A DNA stretch of 64,000 nucleotides, from positions 1 to 64,000 of the forward strand of contig JAFRTU010000007.1 of the NCBI GenBank assembly GCA_017439085.1, given 5' to 3'. The notes below the pieces were generated by a model. It did not search any database. It was not told the DNA's origin and worked only from the letters and a program-made list of their open reading frames with translations. The DNA comes from Clostridia bacterium. Its GTDB lineage: Bacteria; Bacillota; Clostridia; Christensenellales; Christensenellaceae. Each line of letters begins with the position of its first letter. Within the stretch, counting starts at the first letter, position 1. Shown piece after piece: positions 43,319 through 51,094 of this stretch. A program made the translations under genes and the position numbers.

Positions 43319-44752
43319 TTGAGATCGGTATTTTCAGAATATCTCGTATCTATAACCGATACGGTTAAGGATATGGTAGCAAGGCTTGCTGAGACATATG
43401 ACTATGTGAGCGCTCTTGCCACCGATTCAAAAGGCTTTGCGGTCAGGATATCCAATAGTTCCAAATCCGCATCCAACAGGACCATGACCACGGAGAGAGG
43501 AATAGTGTTCAGAGTCTCGAGGAGAGGACTGTACAGCGAGTATGCCTTCAACGATCTGGATCCCGAAAAGGAAGACGAGGCCATGGAGAGACTCGAGCAG
43601 GCACTGGAGGACCAGTATGATCTTCTGTATTCCGCGGGTGTGAGGGAATATGAGACTCCGGAGCTCGATGACGAGCCTCTTGAGCTCTTCGTTGAAAAGG
43701 AGACTGAGATCCTGCCCGAAGACTGTGAGCTCGAGACCATGGTGAACGATCTCGTGGATATATGCGAGAAGGCAAAACAGATGGATGAAAGGGTAGTCGA
43801 GTGCTATACGAGCGCTCAGTCCACCCATATATCCAAGATGTTCATATCGAGGAACAGGTTCTTAAGGCAGAGCTATGTCTATTCAGAGGGAAGTGTCGCC
43901 GTCGTAGCAGCAAATGAGGAGGACAACAAGTTCGCTTACAAGGCAGTTTCGGGACTTAAGGGACCCGAGATCTTCAGGGATCTGAGATCCCAGCTGGAGC
44001 CGTGCATAAAGATGGCTGACGAGCTACTCTCTTCAGAGAGGATAGTGCCGGGAGAATATGAGATCATAACGGACCCCTCGGTCACGGGGCTCATCGCACA
44101 CGAGGCTTTCGGACACGGAGTGGAGATGGACATGTTCGTAAAGGAAAGGGCTCTCGGAAAGTATTACATAGACAAGAGGGTCGGCTCCGACAAGGTGACC
44201 ATGCACGAGGGAGCTCTATGTGCCGAGAACGTCACCTCATATGCCTTTGATGATGAGGGGACCCTTGCGGGAGACGTGACAGAGATAGAGAACGGCATAC
44301 TTAAGACAGGAATATGCGACGCATTAAGCGCAAAGAGGCTCGGCACCGTGCCCACAGGCAACGGAAAGAGAGAGAACTACGCCCACAAGGTATATACCAG
44401 GATGACGAACACCATATTCGATTCAGGAACGGACTCTCTCGAGGACATGATATCTTCAATAAAGAAGGGATATCTGCTGGAAGGCTGCGAGAGCGGGATG
44501 GAAGACCCGAAGCACTGGGGAATACAGTGCATAGTCTCCCTTGGAAGGGAGATCATAGACGGAAAGCTAACGGGCAAGATCGTATCTCCTGTCATCATGA
44601 CAGGCTATGTTCCTGATCTGCTCGGGAACATATCCATGGTATCCTCCGACAGGGAGGTCTTCGGCTCCGGCGGATGCGGCAAGGGACACAAGGAATGGGT
44701 GAAGGTCGCTGACGGCGGTCCTTATCTTAAGACCATAGGGAGGCTCGGATGA
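43319..44752 (+). CDS. tldD: Metalloprotease TldD
   Basis: This 477-aa enzyme has the catalytic HEAFGHGVEMD near residue 260 (HExxxH zinc motif), followed by the family blocks SYAFDDEGTLAGDVTEIENG and HKVYTRMTNTIFDSG. TldD works as a heterodimer with TldE, encoded by the overlapping next gene, and degrades unfolded peptides or removes leader peptides of modified peptides such as microcin B17. The start is TTG 43319, behind AAAGGAG. Confidence 0.94.
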   Translation: MRSVFSEYLVSITDTVKDMVARLAETYDYVSALATDSKGFAVRISNSSKSASNRTMTTERGIVFRVSRRGLYSEYAFNDLDPEKEDEAMERLEQALEDQYDLLYSAGVREYETPELDDEPLELFVEKETEILPEDCELETMVNDLVDICEKAKQMDERVVECYTSAQSTHISKMFISRNRFLRQSYVYSEGSVAVVAANEEDNKFAYKAVSGLKGPEIFRDLRSQLEPCIKMADELLSSERIVPGEYEIITDPSVTGLIAHEAFGHGVEMDMFVKERALGKYYIDKRVGSDKVTMHEGALCAENVTSYAFDDEGTLAGDVTEIENGILKTGICDALSAKRLGTVPTGNGKRENYAHKVYTRMTNTIFDSGTDSLEDMISSIKKGYLLEGCESGMEDPKHWGIQCIVSLGREIIDGKLTGKIVSPVIMTGYVPDLLGNISMVSSDREVFGSGGCGKGHKEWVKVADGGPYLKTIGRLG

Positions 44753-46035
44753 ACATGACAGAGAGGTTAATCGAAATACTGAAGAATTCAGGCGCTGACG
44801 ATTACGAGATCACTATAAACGACACCAAGGCTTGGGAGTTCTATTTCATCAGGCATGAACTGGACCAGAACAGAGTCAGGAACACAAAGGAGATCTCAGT
44901 AAAGGTATACAAGAAGAGCGAAGACGGCAGTTCTCTTGGATTCGCGACCGCAGTCATACCGCCCACTGCTTCTGACGAAGAGATCGAAAAGACAGTTAAG
45001 GATCTCGTATTCCAGGCTTCTCTATTAAAGAACAGGCCTTTTGAGCTTACGGGTCCGGGAGAAAGCTCCATAGAAACGGAAGAGAGCGATCTCAAGGAAC
45101 AGTCCTACGGGTTCATAAAGACCATGGACGAGATCCCGGAGGATGAGAACTCATATCTCAACAGTTATGAGATCTTCATCGAGAGGACTGACAGAAGGTT
45201 CATAAACTCAAGAGGCGTCGACATCAGCTTCTCATATCCGTATTCGATGGTGGAGGCAGTCGTAAATGCCAGGAACGAAAAGGAAGAGATAGAACTTTAC
45301 AGGCTCTTTGAGATGGGTACGCTCAGGAAGGAAGTACTGAACGAAAATATGACCGAGATGGAGAAGATGGGCCTTAACAGACTCCGTGCGGTACCGACTC
45401 CGAAGACGGAGGGATATCCAGTGCTCTTCTCGACCGATGACGCAAGAAACATCTATTATTACTTCATAGACAATACAGACGCCGCAATGGTATACAGGAA
45501 ACTGTCCTCATTTGAGATCGGAAAGAGTATTGCAGAAGAAGGAACGGGAGATAAGTTAACTTTAAAGGCACTAGGAAGACTTGAAGGCTCTTCCAGCAAC
45601 TTCCCGTACGATGAGGAAGGCTCTCCCGTAAGAGATATGGACATAATCACCGACAATGTTCCCGTGAACTTCCACGGAAACAGGATGTTCTCACAGTATA
45701 TGGGAATTCAGGACAGCTTCAGCCTTACTAATATCAGAGCCGAAGGCGGCACGCATTCGGAAGAGGAACTGAGGAGCGGAAACTATATAGAAGCTCTCGA
45801 GTTCTCGGATTTCCAGGTGGATCCGATCACAGGAGATATATTCGGAGAGATAAGGCTGGCTTACGTCCACAATGCAGACGGTTCCGGTTATTATGTTACA
45901 GGCGGTTCGATATCGGGAAACATGAAGGACAATCTCGGAAGCATGGAGATGTCCTGCAGCTTAAGACAGTATGACAACATGCTCATACCGAGGATCACTA
46001 AACTGTATAAAATGAACATTGCGGGGGTAGAGTGA
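44749..46035 (+). CDS. tldE: TldE/PmbA-type partner of TldD
   Basis: This 428-aa protein has the PmbA/TldE fold without the HExxxH motif, as expected for the non-catalytic subunit. Recognisable blocks are DDYEITINDTKAWEFYFIR, the ISVKVYKKSEDGSSLGFA start and the C-terminal glycine-rich GDIFGEIRLAYVHNADGSG. It overlaps tldD by four bases and the M20 gene by four, so the three are co-translated. Confidence 0.92.
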   Translation: MNMTERLIEILKNSGADDYEITINDTKAWEFYFIRHELDQNRVRNTKEISVKVYKKSEDGSSLGFATAVIPPTASDEEIEKTVKDLVFQASLLKNRPFELTGPGESSIETEESDLKEQSYGFIKTMDEIPEDENSYLNSYEIFIERTDRRFINSRGVDISFSYPYSMVEAVVNARNEKEEIELYRLFEMGTLRKEVLNENMTEMEKMGLNRLRAVPTPKTEGYPVLFSTDDARNIYYYFIDNTDAAMVYRKLSSFEIGKSIAEEGTGDKLTLKALGRLEGSSSNFPYDEEGSPVRDMDIITDNVPVNFHGNRMFSQYMGIQDSFSLTNIRAEGGTHSEEELRSGNYIEALEFSDFQVDPITGDIFGEIRLAYVHNADGSGYYVTGGSISGNMKDNLGSMEMSCSLRQYDNMLIPRITKLYKMNIAGVE

Positions 46036-47261
46036 TGGAATATAAAGTATCGGAAGAAATAAAGAAGGAACTTAGAAACGTGACTGAGGACGCAAGGATC
46101 AAAGATGCACTTCAGTTCATAGTGGATGACGACGAATACATAATAGGTCTTCAGACAGATCTGACGCTAATACCTGCTCCGACCTTCAACGAGAGACAGA
46201 AGGCTGAGAGGATACTTGAGATCTTCAAAGCCGAAGGGCTCACCGACTGCCATATCGATGATTTCGGTAACGTGGCAGGTATAAGGAAGGGCACTGTCGG
46301 AGACAAGGCGACTCTCCTTGAGGCTCATATCGATACGGTATTCCCGCTCGATACGAAACTTGAGATAAAAAGGGAAAACGGTTTTATCCATTGTCCCGGG
46401 ATCACGGACAATACGAGGGGCGATGCATGCATCATCTCGGTCCTCAGAGCCATGAACCATGCCGGCATAAAGACGAAGGACGACATACATTTCGTAGGTA
46501 CCGTACAGGAAGAAGGAATAGGTGCATTAAGAGGTATCAAGTATTATCTCGAGCATCATCCGGAGATCACTCACAGCATATCCGTTGACGGATCGGGATA
46601 TCAGGGCATAGTCTTCGAGGCTACCGGCATACACACATATGAGTTCATCTTCAAGGGCATAGGCGGACATGCCTGCGGTCATTACGGAAAGCTTGCCAAT
46701 CCTCTCGGAGCGGCTGCAAGGGCTACGCAGAAGATAACAGACCTCGTGCTTCCCGAGTTTCCAATGACTACAGCCATGGTGACTGGCACTTATGCAGGTT
46801 CTTACGAATCCATACATGCCATAGTTGACAAGGCCGTAATAACCGTGAATTTCCGTTCCAACGGCCATAAGGAGCTTATGGAGACCAGGGACAAGATAAT
46901 AAAGGCTGTAGAGGAAGCCTGCAGGGAAGAGACTGAAAGATGGGGAATGAATGAGATCACCTATGAGATGAACGTCCTCATCGACATAGATGCCGGTACC
47001 CAGGACAGGCACGCTCCGATAGTCGAGGCTGCTTACGAGATCTCAAGGTTCCTAGGATGCGAAGAGCCGGAACTGGAAGAAGGCGGTTCCACCAACTGCA
47101 ACAGAGCCATAGAAAAGGGGATACCTGCTGTATGTCTTGGAGCCGGAGCAGAATTCGATTCCAGATGCCATTCCCTTGCAGAGCAGTTCATGGAGAAGGA
47201 CGCATACAAGGGATGCCAGCAGGCAATGCTTCTGTCGGTAATGTGCGCGGGACTTGAATGA
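46032..47261 (+). CDS. M20-family metallopeptidase
   Basis: This 409-aa enzyme has metal ligands in LLEAHIDTVF near residue 100, GITDNTRGDA near 124 (bridging Asp), QEEGIGALRG near 160 and SVDGSGYQG near 184, with a lid domain after IGGHACGHYGK. The closest known functions are di- or tripeptidases and carboxypeptidases (PepT/DapE-like). Operon with TldD/TldE suggests it finishes breakdown of released peptides. The stop overlaps a 12-codon frame that begins the repeat at 47268. Confidence 0.93.
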   Translation: MMEYKVSEEIKKELRNVTEDARIKDALQFIVDDDEYIIGLQTDLTLIPAPTFNERQKAERILEIFKAEGLTDCHIDDFGNVAGIRKGTVGDKATLLEAHIDTVFPLDTKLEIKRENGFIHCPGITDNTRGDACIISVLRAMNHAGIKTKDDIHFVGTVQEEGIGALRGIKYYLEHHPEITHSISVDGSGYQGIVFEATGIHTYEFIFKGIGGHACGHYGKLANPLGAAARATQKITDLVLPEFPMTTAMVTGTYAGSYESIHAIVDKAVITVNFRSNGHKELMETRDKIIKAVEEACREETERWGMNEITYEMNVLIDIDAGTQDRHAPIVEAAYEISRFLGCEEPELEEGGSTNCNRAIEKGIPAVCLGAGAEFDSRCHSLAEQFMEKDAYKGCQQAMLLSVMCAGLE

Positions 47262-47296
47262 GGGTTAGACAGTACTTATTATTCGGGCATGTATAA
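47258..47296 (+). CDS. Twelve-residue leaderless mini-frame ending QYLLFGHV
   Basis: ATGA overlap: ATG at 47258 reads MRVRQYLLFGHV and stop. Its last eight codons and stop are identical in DNA and frame to the end of the 20-codon frame at 47587. There is no own ribosome site, only coupling to the M20 stop. It may simply be where the repeat falls; real expression is unproven. Confidence 0.3.
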   Translation: MRVRQYLLFGHV

Positions 47297-47298
47297 GG
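47268..47298 (+). repeat. 31-bp direct repeat, copy 1
   Basis: Identical to 47621-47651 (starts GACAGTACTTATTATTCGGG, ends CATGTATAAGG), 353 bp apart. A slightly diverged extension lies on the left (TGAGGGTTA versus TGAGGTTG). The two copies flank the 46-aa microprotein gene and its terminator. Confidence 0.8.
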
Positions 47299-47369
47299 TC
47301 TGTTCGGGAGAAATAATGTAATCAAAATTACAAAAGTTACTCAGGATGGATATGAAGGAGAATTGTCTT

Positions 47370-47510
47370 ATGAGTAAAGAGAAAAAAACACCAAAGCTGA
47401 GTGAGGATGTTAAGAATAGGGATGCAGATAAGTTCTGCATGCCGATGGAAGGTCTTATAATAAAAGATCCGAATGGGAATGTCATCAAATTAGATATCAA
47501 AAAGAAGTAG
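47370..47510 (+). CDS. 46-aa microprotein, paralogue of the gene at 24375
   Basis: Sequence begins MSKEKKTPKLSEDVKNRDAD and continues KFCMPMEGLIIKDPNGNVIK. It shares about half of its residues with the 47-aa protein at 24375: EKKTPKLSE, the RDADKFC block with its Cys, and the D-x-NG-x-x-IK motif. GAAGGAG lies nine bases before the ATG, and a terminator follows. It lies between two copies of a 31-bp repeat. Function unknown; a basic, soluble, partly disordered protein. Confidence 0.7.
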   Translation: MSKEKKTPKLSEDVKNRDADKFCMPMEGLIIKDPNGNVIKLDIKKK

Positions 47511-47536
47511 TAATAACATCTATTAATAAATACTTG

Positions 47537-47566
47537 AAAAGCGCATCTGATGAAGATGTGCTTTTT
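47537..47566 (+). terminator. Intrinsic terminator of the 46-aa gene
   Basis: AAAAGCGCATC (47537-47547) pairs with GATGTGCTTTT (47555-47565) with one mismatch, and ends in a T run. Confidence 0.7.
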
Positions 47567-47586
47567 AATTGCAACGGAGAATAACA

Positions 47587-47649
47587 ATGGACAGCAAGAT
47601 AACTAGAATGATTGAGGTTGGACAGTACTTATTATTCGGGCATGTATAA
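47587..47649 (+). CDS. Twenty-residue mini-frame ending QYLLFGHV
   Basis: Sequence MDSKITRMIEVGQYLLFGHV, with CGGAGA seven bases before the ATG. The C-terminal eight residues, stop included, are shared with the 12-codon frame at 47258 because both lie in the 31-bp repeat. It could be a short peptide gene or a chance frame in a duplicated segment; there is no evidence of export. Confidence 0.35.
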   Translation: MDSKITRMIEVGQYLLFGHV

Positions 47650-47651
47650 GG
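47621..47651 (+). repeat. 31-bp direct repeat, copy 2
   Basis: Identical to 47268-47298. It lies at the end of the 20-codon frame and about 50 bases before a strong terminator. Confidence 0.8.
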
Positions 47652-47701
47652 GTACAAAATAACTGATAGGGAAAGTCCTATGAGAACACAGTAATGAATA
47701 T

Positions 47702-47744
47702 AAAGACGGTAGACCGTAATCGGTACGGAATACCGTCTTTTTTT
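47702..47744 (+). terminator. Intrinsic terminator
   Basis: AGACGGTA (47704-47711) pairs with TACCGTCT (47731-47738), with a smaller inner stem, then seven T residues. It separates the repeat locus from the methyltransferase operon. The 160 bases after it hold no gene. Confidence 0.85.
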
Positions 47745-47906
47745 CCTGAAGAAAAGAGGAAAACATTTTTTCTTTAGCAGTATGGATCATGAGTGTCGAT
47801 TTTTTTGATATCCGCTTGAAAAATGACACGATTGAAATATAATACAGTTAGCATTGACTAACCAATATATGAGACATTTTTTAAATATATAAGGACGGTC
47901 CCTGAT

Positions 47907-48764
47907 ATGAAATATCACATCGAAAACAATACGGTACAGGAGACACTAGTCATCCCGCTCCTAGGACGCCTGGTCTGTTCGGAAAGGTATCCGGAACTCT
48001 TCTATGACCCTGAAGCAGAGCACATCTGTGCCTCTCTTGATTATGATTTTTCCGAGAAACGCAGGAAGATGGAGACAGCTTTCGGTCTTTTCGGTGCACT
48101 TGAAGTAGCACAGCGTCAGTATGATCTGCGAATAGAAGTCGAGGAATACCTGAAGGACCATCCATGCGCAGCTGTGGTTAATCTAGGATGCGGACTGGAT
48201 GATACCTTTAAAAAGGTCGATAACGGATTCTGCAGAGGATATAACCTGGACCTTCCCGATGTTATAGAAGTCCGTAACGAACTGCTTCCCCCCGGAGAAC
48301 GTGAAGAGAATATCTCATGTGATCTGAATGATCTGACATGGATGGACAGGATCGACGCGTCGAACGGAGCGGTATTTTTTGCCGCAGGCGTGTTCTATTA
48401 CTTCTGGACCAGAGATATCAAAAGGCTGACAGTAAACATGGCAGAACGATTTCCGGGAGCCGTGCTGGCTTTTGATTCCTGTAATGAGAGAGGTGCAAAG
48501 CTTATGCGAAAGACCTGGCTGAAAGAGGCGGGGATCACTGACGTTGCAGCATTCTTTTCATTGAATGACGAAAAGGAACTTGAAGGATGGAGCAGCAGAT
48601 TCGCATCAGTCTCTTCAAAGAGCTATATGCGCGGCTACAGGGACATATACAGGAACGTCGGACTGCTTCACAGACTGATGATACGCTTCTGTGACGGACT
48701 GGTAAAGATGAAGATAATCAGGATATGCTTCAAAGATGGGATTAGGGAAAGAGAGAACAGATGA
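47907..48764 (+). CDS. SAM-dependent O-methyltransferase, LCMT/PPM family (first of tandem pair)
   Basis: This 285-aa methyltransferase has the SAM motif AVVNLGCGLDDTFKKVD near residue 90 and the acidic ribose-binding YNLDLPDVIEVR near 112. These features mark the leucine carboxyl methyltransferase-like group, found in polyketide and small-molecule O-methylation. Opening TLVIPLLGRLVCSERYPELF is shared in pattern with the next gene. No membrane segment. The stop overlaps the start of its paralogue by four bases. Substrate unknown. Confidence 0.85.
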   Translation: MKYHIENNTVQETLVIPLLGRLVCSERYPELFYDPEAEHICASLDYDFSEKRRKMETAFGLFGALEVAQRQYDLRIEVEEYLKDHPCAAVVNLGCGLDDTFKKVDNGFCRGYNLDLPDVIEVRNELLPPGEREENISCDLNDLTWMDRIDASNGAVFFAAGVFYYFWTRDIKRLTVNMAERFPGAVLAFDSCNERGAKLMRKTWLKEAGITDVAAFFSLNDEKELEGWSSRFASVSSKSYMRGYRDIYRNVGLLHRLMIRFCDGLVKMKIIRICFKDGIRERENR

Positions 48765-49570
48765 GCAGATTTGAAGGCGTTGCGGATACTTTATACATAC
48801 CACTTACGGCGAGGATATATGTTTCAGAGCATTTTCCGGAATATTTCAGGGATGAGAAGGCACTTTCGCTGAAAAGAGACATACCTTATGAAGAGATCGC
48901 TTCGAAGTCAAGTGAGTATTTTGAGATGGCAGGAGCATGCCGCTTCTACAATACGGACAAGATGATAAGGGACTTCATCGACAGGCACGACAGATGCAAT
49001 ATCGTCAATATCGGATGCGGGCTTGAGACCTCATATTTCAGGATCGGCCCTGATCCTGAAAAAGCTGTGTTTTACGAGATGGATCTCCCTGAGGTCATAG
49101 AGGCAAGGCGGAAGGTGCTCGGAGAATCTGTAAATGAGATACTCATCCCGGGGGACATGTTTGACTTCAGATGGGCAGAAGGGATCGACAGGTCGTTACC
49201 CACGCTTGTCACTGCGATAGGCGTCTTTCAGTATTTTGAGGAATATAAGGTCATATCTTTTCTGAAGAGGCTCAGGAAAGTATTCCCGGATGTGGAGGTC
49301 ATCTTCGACGCCATGACCGGAAAGGCGATCAGATATGCCAATGAATATATAAGAAAGACGGGCAATAAAGATGCAGAACTCCATTTCAGCGCAGATAACG
49401 GTAAAAGCGTCGCTAAGAAATGCGGAATGATGCTCGTTGAGGAGCGTCCATTCTTCGGGACTGCTCGAAAACAACTGAAGAAGAAACTTAAGTTTTACAC
49501 ACGCATTGCCATGAAGGTCGTGGATGAGAGCGGCAGACGCGGTTTTCTGACACATCTAAAGGGTTTATGA
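48761..49570 (+). CDS. SAM-dependent O-methyltransferase, LCMT/PPM family (second of tandem pair)
   Basis: This 269-aa paralogue of the preceding protein has TLYIPLTARIYVSEHFPEYF at the start, SAM motif IVNIGCGLETSYFRIG and acidic FYEMDLPEVIEARRKVLG. The two are clearly homologous but well diverged, so they may act on different sites or substrates or form a heterodimer. A 44-codon frame starts at the first base after its stop. Confidence 0.87.
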   Translation: MSRFEGVADTLYIPLTARIYVSEHFPEYFRDEKALSLKRDIPYEEIASKSSEYFEMAGACRFYNTDKMIRDFIDRHDRCNIVNIGCGLETSYFRIGPDPEKAVFYEMDLPEVIEARRKVLGESVNEILIPGDMFDFRWAEGIDRSLPTLVTAIGVFQYFEEYKVISFLKRLRKVFPDVEVIFDAMTGKAIRYANEYIRKTGNKDAELHFSADNGKSVAKKCGMMLVEERPFFGTARKQLKKKLKFYTRIAMKVVDESGRRGFLTHLKGL

Positions 49571-49705
49571 GTGGATGATCATAATGAAAACGCCATAAAG
49601 GTGGATATACATGATCTCCTGTCAGTCCTCATTAAACAGATGCAAGTGAAGCCTGGTAGGAGTGTTTCATCAAATTATTATCTGTACAGGGGGGCAGATC
49701 AATGA
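49571..49705 (+). CDS. 44-aa open frame filling the gap between methyltransferase and membrane protein
   Basis: GTG 49571 follows the preceding stop with no gap, and the TGA at 49703-49705 overlaps the ATG of the next gene. It reads MDDHNENAIKVDIHDLLSVL, then IKQMQVKPGRSVSSNYYLYR and GADQ. The tight fit on both sides argues for a translated gene; a coupled start replaces a ribosome site. It is acidic then basic, with no Cys and no signal. It could be a regulatory peptide or substrate of the methyltransferases. Confidence 0.45.
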   Translation: MDDHNENAIKVDIHDLLSVLIKQMQVKPGRSVSSNYYLYRGADQ

Positions 49706-50202
49706 TACTTACGATCTTTCTAGCGATTGTGTTTTGCGCATCGGTCACGCTTATGATGTTTTCAGCCGTAGCATTCATACAGGACAGTAGATTCTTCTCT
49801 TCGGCTCCAAAGGAAGCACAGGAGGTTATAAAGCCAAGAGATAAGGAGCTATTCTATGGTGCGAGGACCATCGGCTGGGTCCTTTTGGTGTTCAGCATTC
49901 TAATGATCCTGGGAGTCGGTATCGTGTCCATTCTGGATGGATTACAAAACAATTTTTCCTTCTGGCAGTTCTTTATCAGATTCGTGTTCATATTCACAGT
50001 CTACAAAGTCTATGACATGATCTTCTTTGACTATTTCCTGCTGATGAGGTTCCGATTCTTCCAGTTCTATTATCCTGAGGTCGTAAGCGTGTATCCACCC
50101 AAAAAGTACGGATTCAACATCAAAAGCCAGTTGTTGAAGCTGATGATCATTTTTCCCGCTGCATCAGCGTTCGCGGCGTGGATATGCACATTGTTACTAT
50201 AA
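49702..50202 (+). CDS. Membrane protein of unknown function, about four helices
   Basis: This 166-aa protein has hydrophobic segments near 2-25, 55-78, 90-112 and 145-165, linked by short basic loops (KPRDKELFYGARTIG; VSVYPPKKYGFNIKSQ). No motif is recognised. It is encoded in the methyltransferase transcript, coupled to the 44-aa frame, so it may export or anchor the product of the cluster. Confidence 0.7.
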   Translation: MILTIFLAIVFCASVTLMMFSAVAFIQDSRFFSSAPKEAQEVIKPRDKELFYGARTIGWVLLVFSILMILGVGIVSILDGLQNNFSFWQFFIRFVFIFTVYKVYDMIFFDYFLLMRFRFFQFYYPEVVSVYPPKKYGFNIKSQLLKLMIIFPAASAFAAWICTLLL

Positions 50203-50265
50203 TCTTAAGGAAAGATCCCTAGGACTGAAAGTTTTTTACAACATTTATTAAGGAGCTCTTGCGAT

Positions 50266-50982
50266 ATGCACGAATTTTATGCCAGAAACGCACATAAATA
50301 CAGTAAATCGATGAACAGCTATTTAAGGCTTATCTCTTCTGAACTCGAAGAGGTGAGCGGTAAAGCTTACGGAACGCTCTTTCAAGAGATATGGAACCAT
50401 TACGAGAAGAACATGCTGGAATATTTTCCTTACATCGGCGGGAACAAGGTCAGCGGTACCGGAAATCTCACAGGAGCATATTTCTTTGTATCGATGGGCG
50501 AAGTACTGAAACTGTATGGAGTACCGCTGGACAGGATCGGACATCTGATGGTCCTAGCCTATGAGCGCAGGTTCAACAGTATACCAGGGTTTGTGAAGAA
50601 GATAGCATACAAATCCTTTACGAACGTCAGACTGCTTAAAAAGAAATACCTGAAGAAGGACGTAAGGAATGCGGCAAATGCAGTCCTAAATCCAGGAAGC
50701 TTTGAGACTAAGACTATGATACCGCCGGAAGAGGGCTATGATTTCAGTTATCACAATCTGGTCTGTCCTCTGTCAGACTTTGCCAGAGCACACGGCTATG
50801 AAGAGTACATGCCGTATCTTTGCAATCTGGACTATGTCATGTTCGGAGCGTTCGGAGTACCGATGTTCAGAGAGCATACATGCTTTGAAGACGGGGATTA
50901 CTGCGACTTCAAGCTGAAACTGGATGCAAAGCCCATGGAATACTGGCCTCCTGTATTTGAACAGGGAAAGGGCTATAAATAA
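50266..50982 (+). CDS. L-2-amino-thiazoline-4-carboxylic acid hydrolase family protein
   Basis: This 238-aa protein matches the ATC-hydrolase family: Cys-Asn-Leu-Asp in LCNLDYVMFGAFGVPMFREH, then TCFEDGDYCDFKLKLDAKP at the end. Founding members open the thiazoline ring of ATC on the way to L-cysteine, but most homologues are untested and often lie beside methyltransferases. AAGGAG precedes the ATG. Here the gene ends the methyltransferase cluster, followed by a terminator. Confidence 0.8.
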   Translation: MHEFYARNAHKYSKSMNSYLRLISSELEEVSGKAYGTLFQEIWNHYEKNMLEYFPYIGGNKVSGTGNLTGAYFFVSMGEVLKLYGVPLDRIGHLMVLAYERRFNSIPGFVKKIAYKSFTNVRLLKKKYLKKDVRNAANAVLNPGSFETKTMIPPEEGYDFSYHNLVCPLSDFARAHGYEEYMPYLCNLDYVMFGAFGVPMFREHTCFEDGDYCDFKLKLDAKPMEYWPPVFEQGKGYK

Positions 50983-51012
50983 TGATTCCTTATAACAGAA
51001 AGACAGAGAAAA

Positions 51013-51040
51013 GACAGGACACCGGGATCCTGCCTTTTTT
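51013..51040 (+). terminator. Terminator of the methyltransferase cluster
   Basis: CAGGA (51015-51019) with TCCTG (51028-51032), extended by weaker pairs, is followed by six T residues. Confidence 0.6.
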
Positions 51041-51094
51041 CTAAAATCGATTTTTACGTATTATAAAGGCTTTATATGTCAGACATTTAAACGA

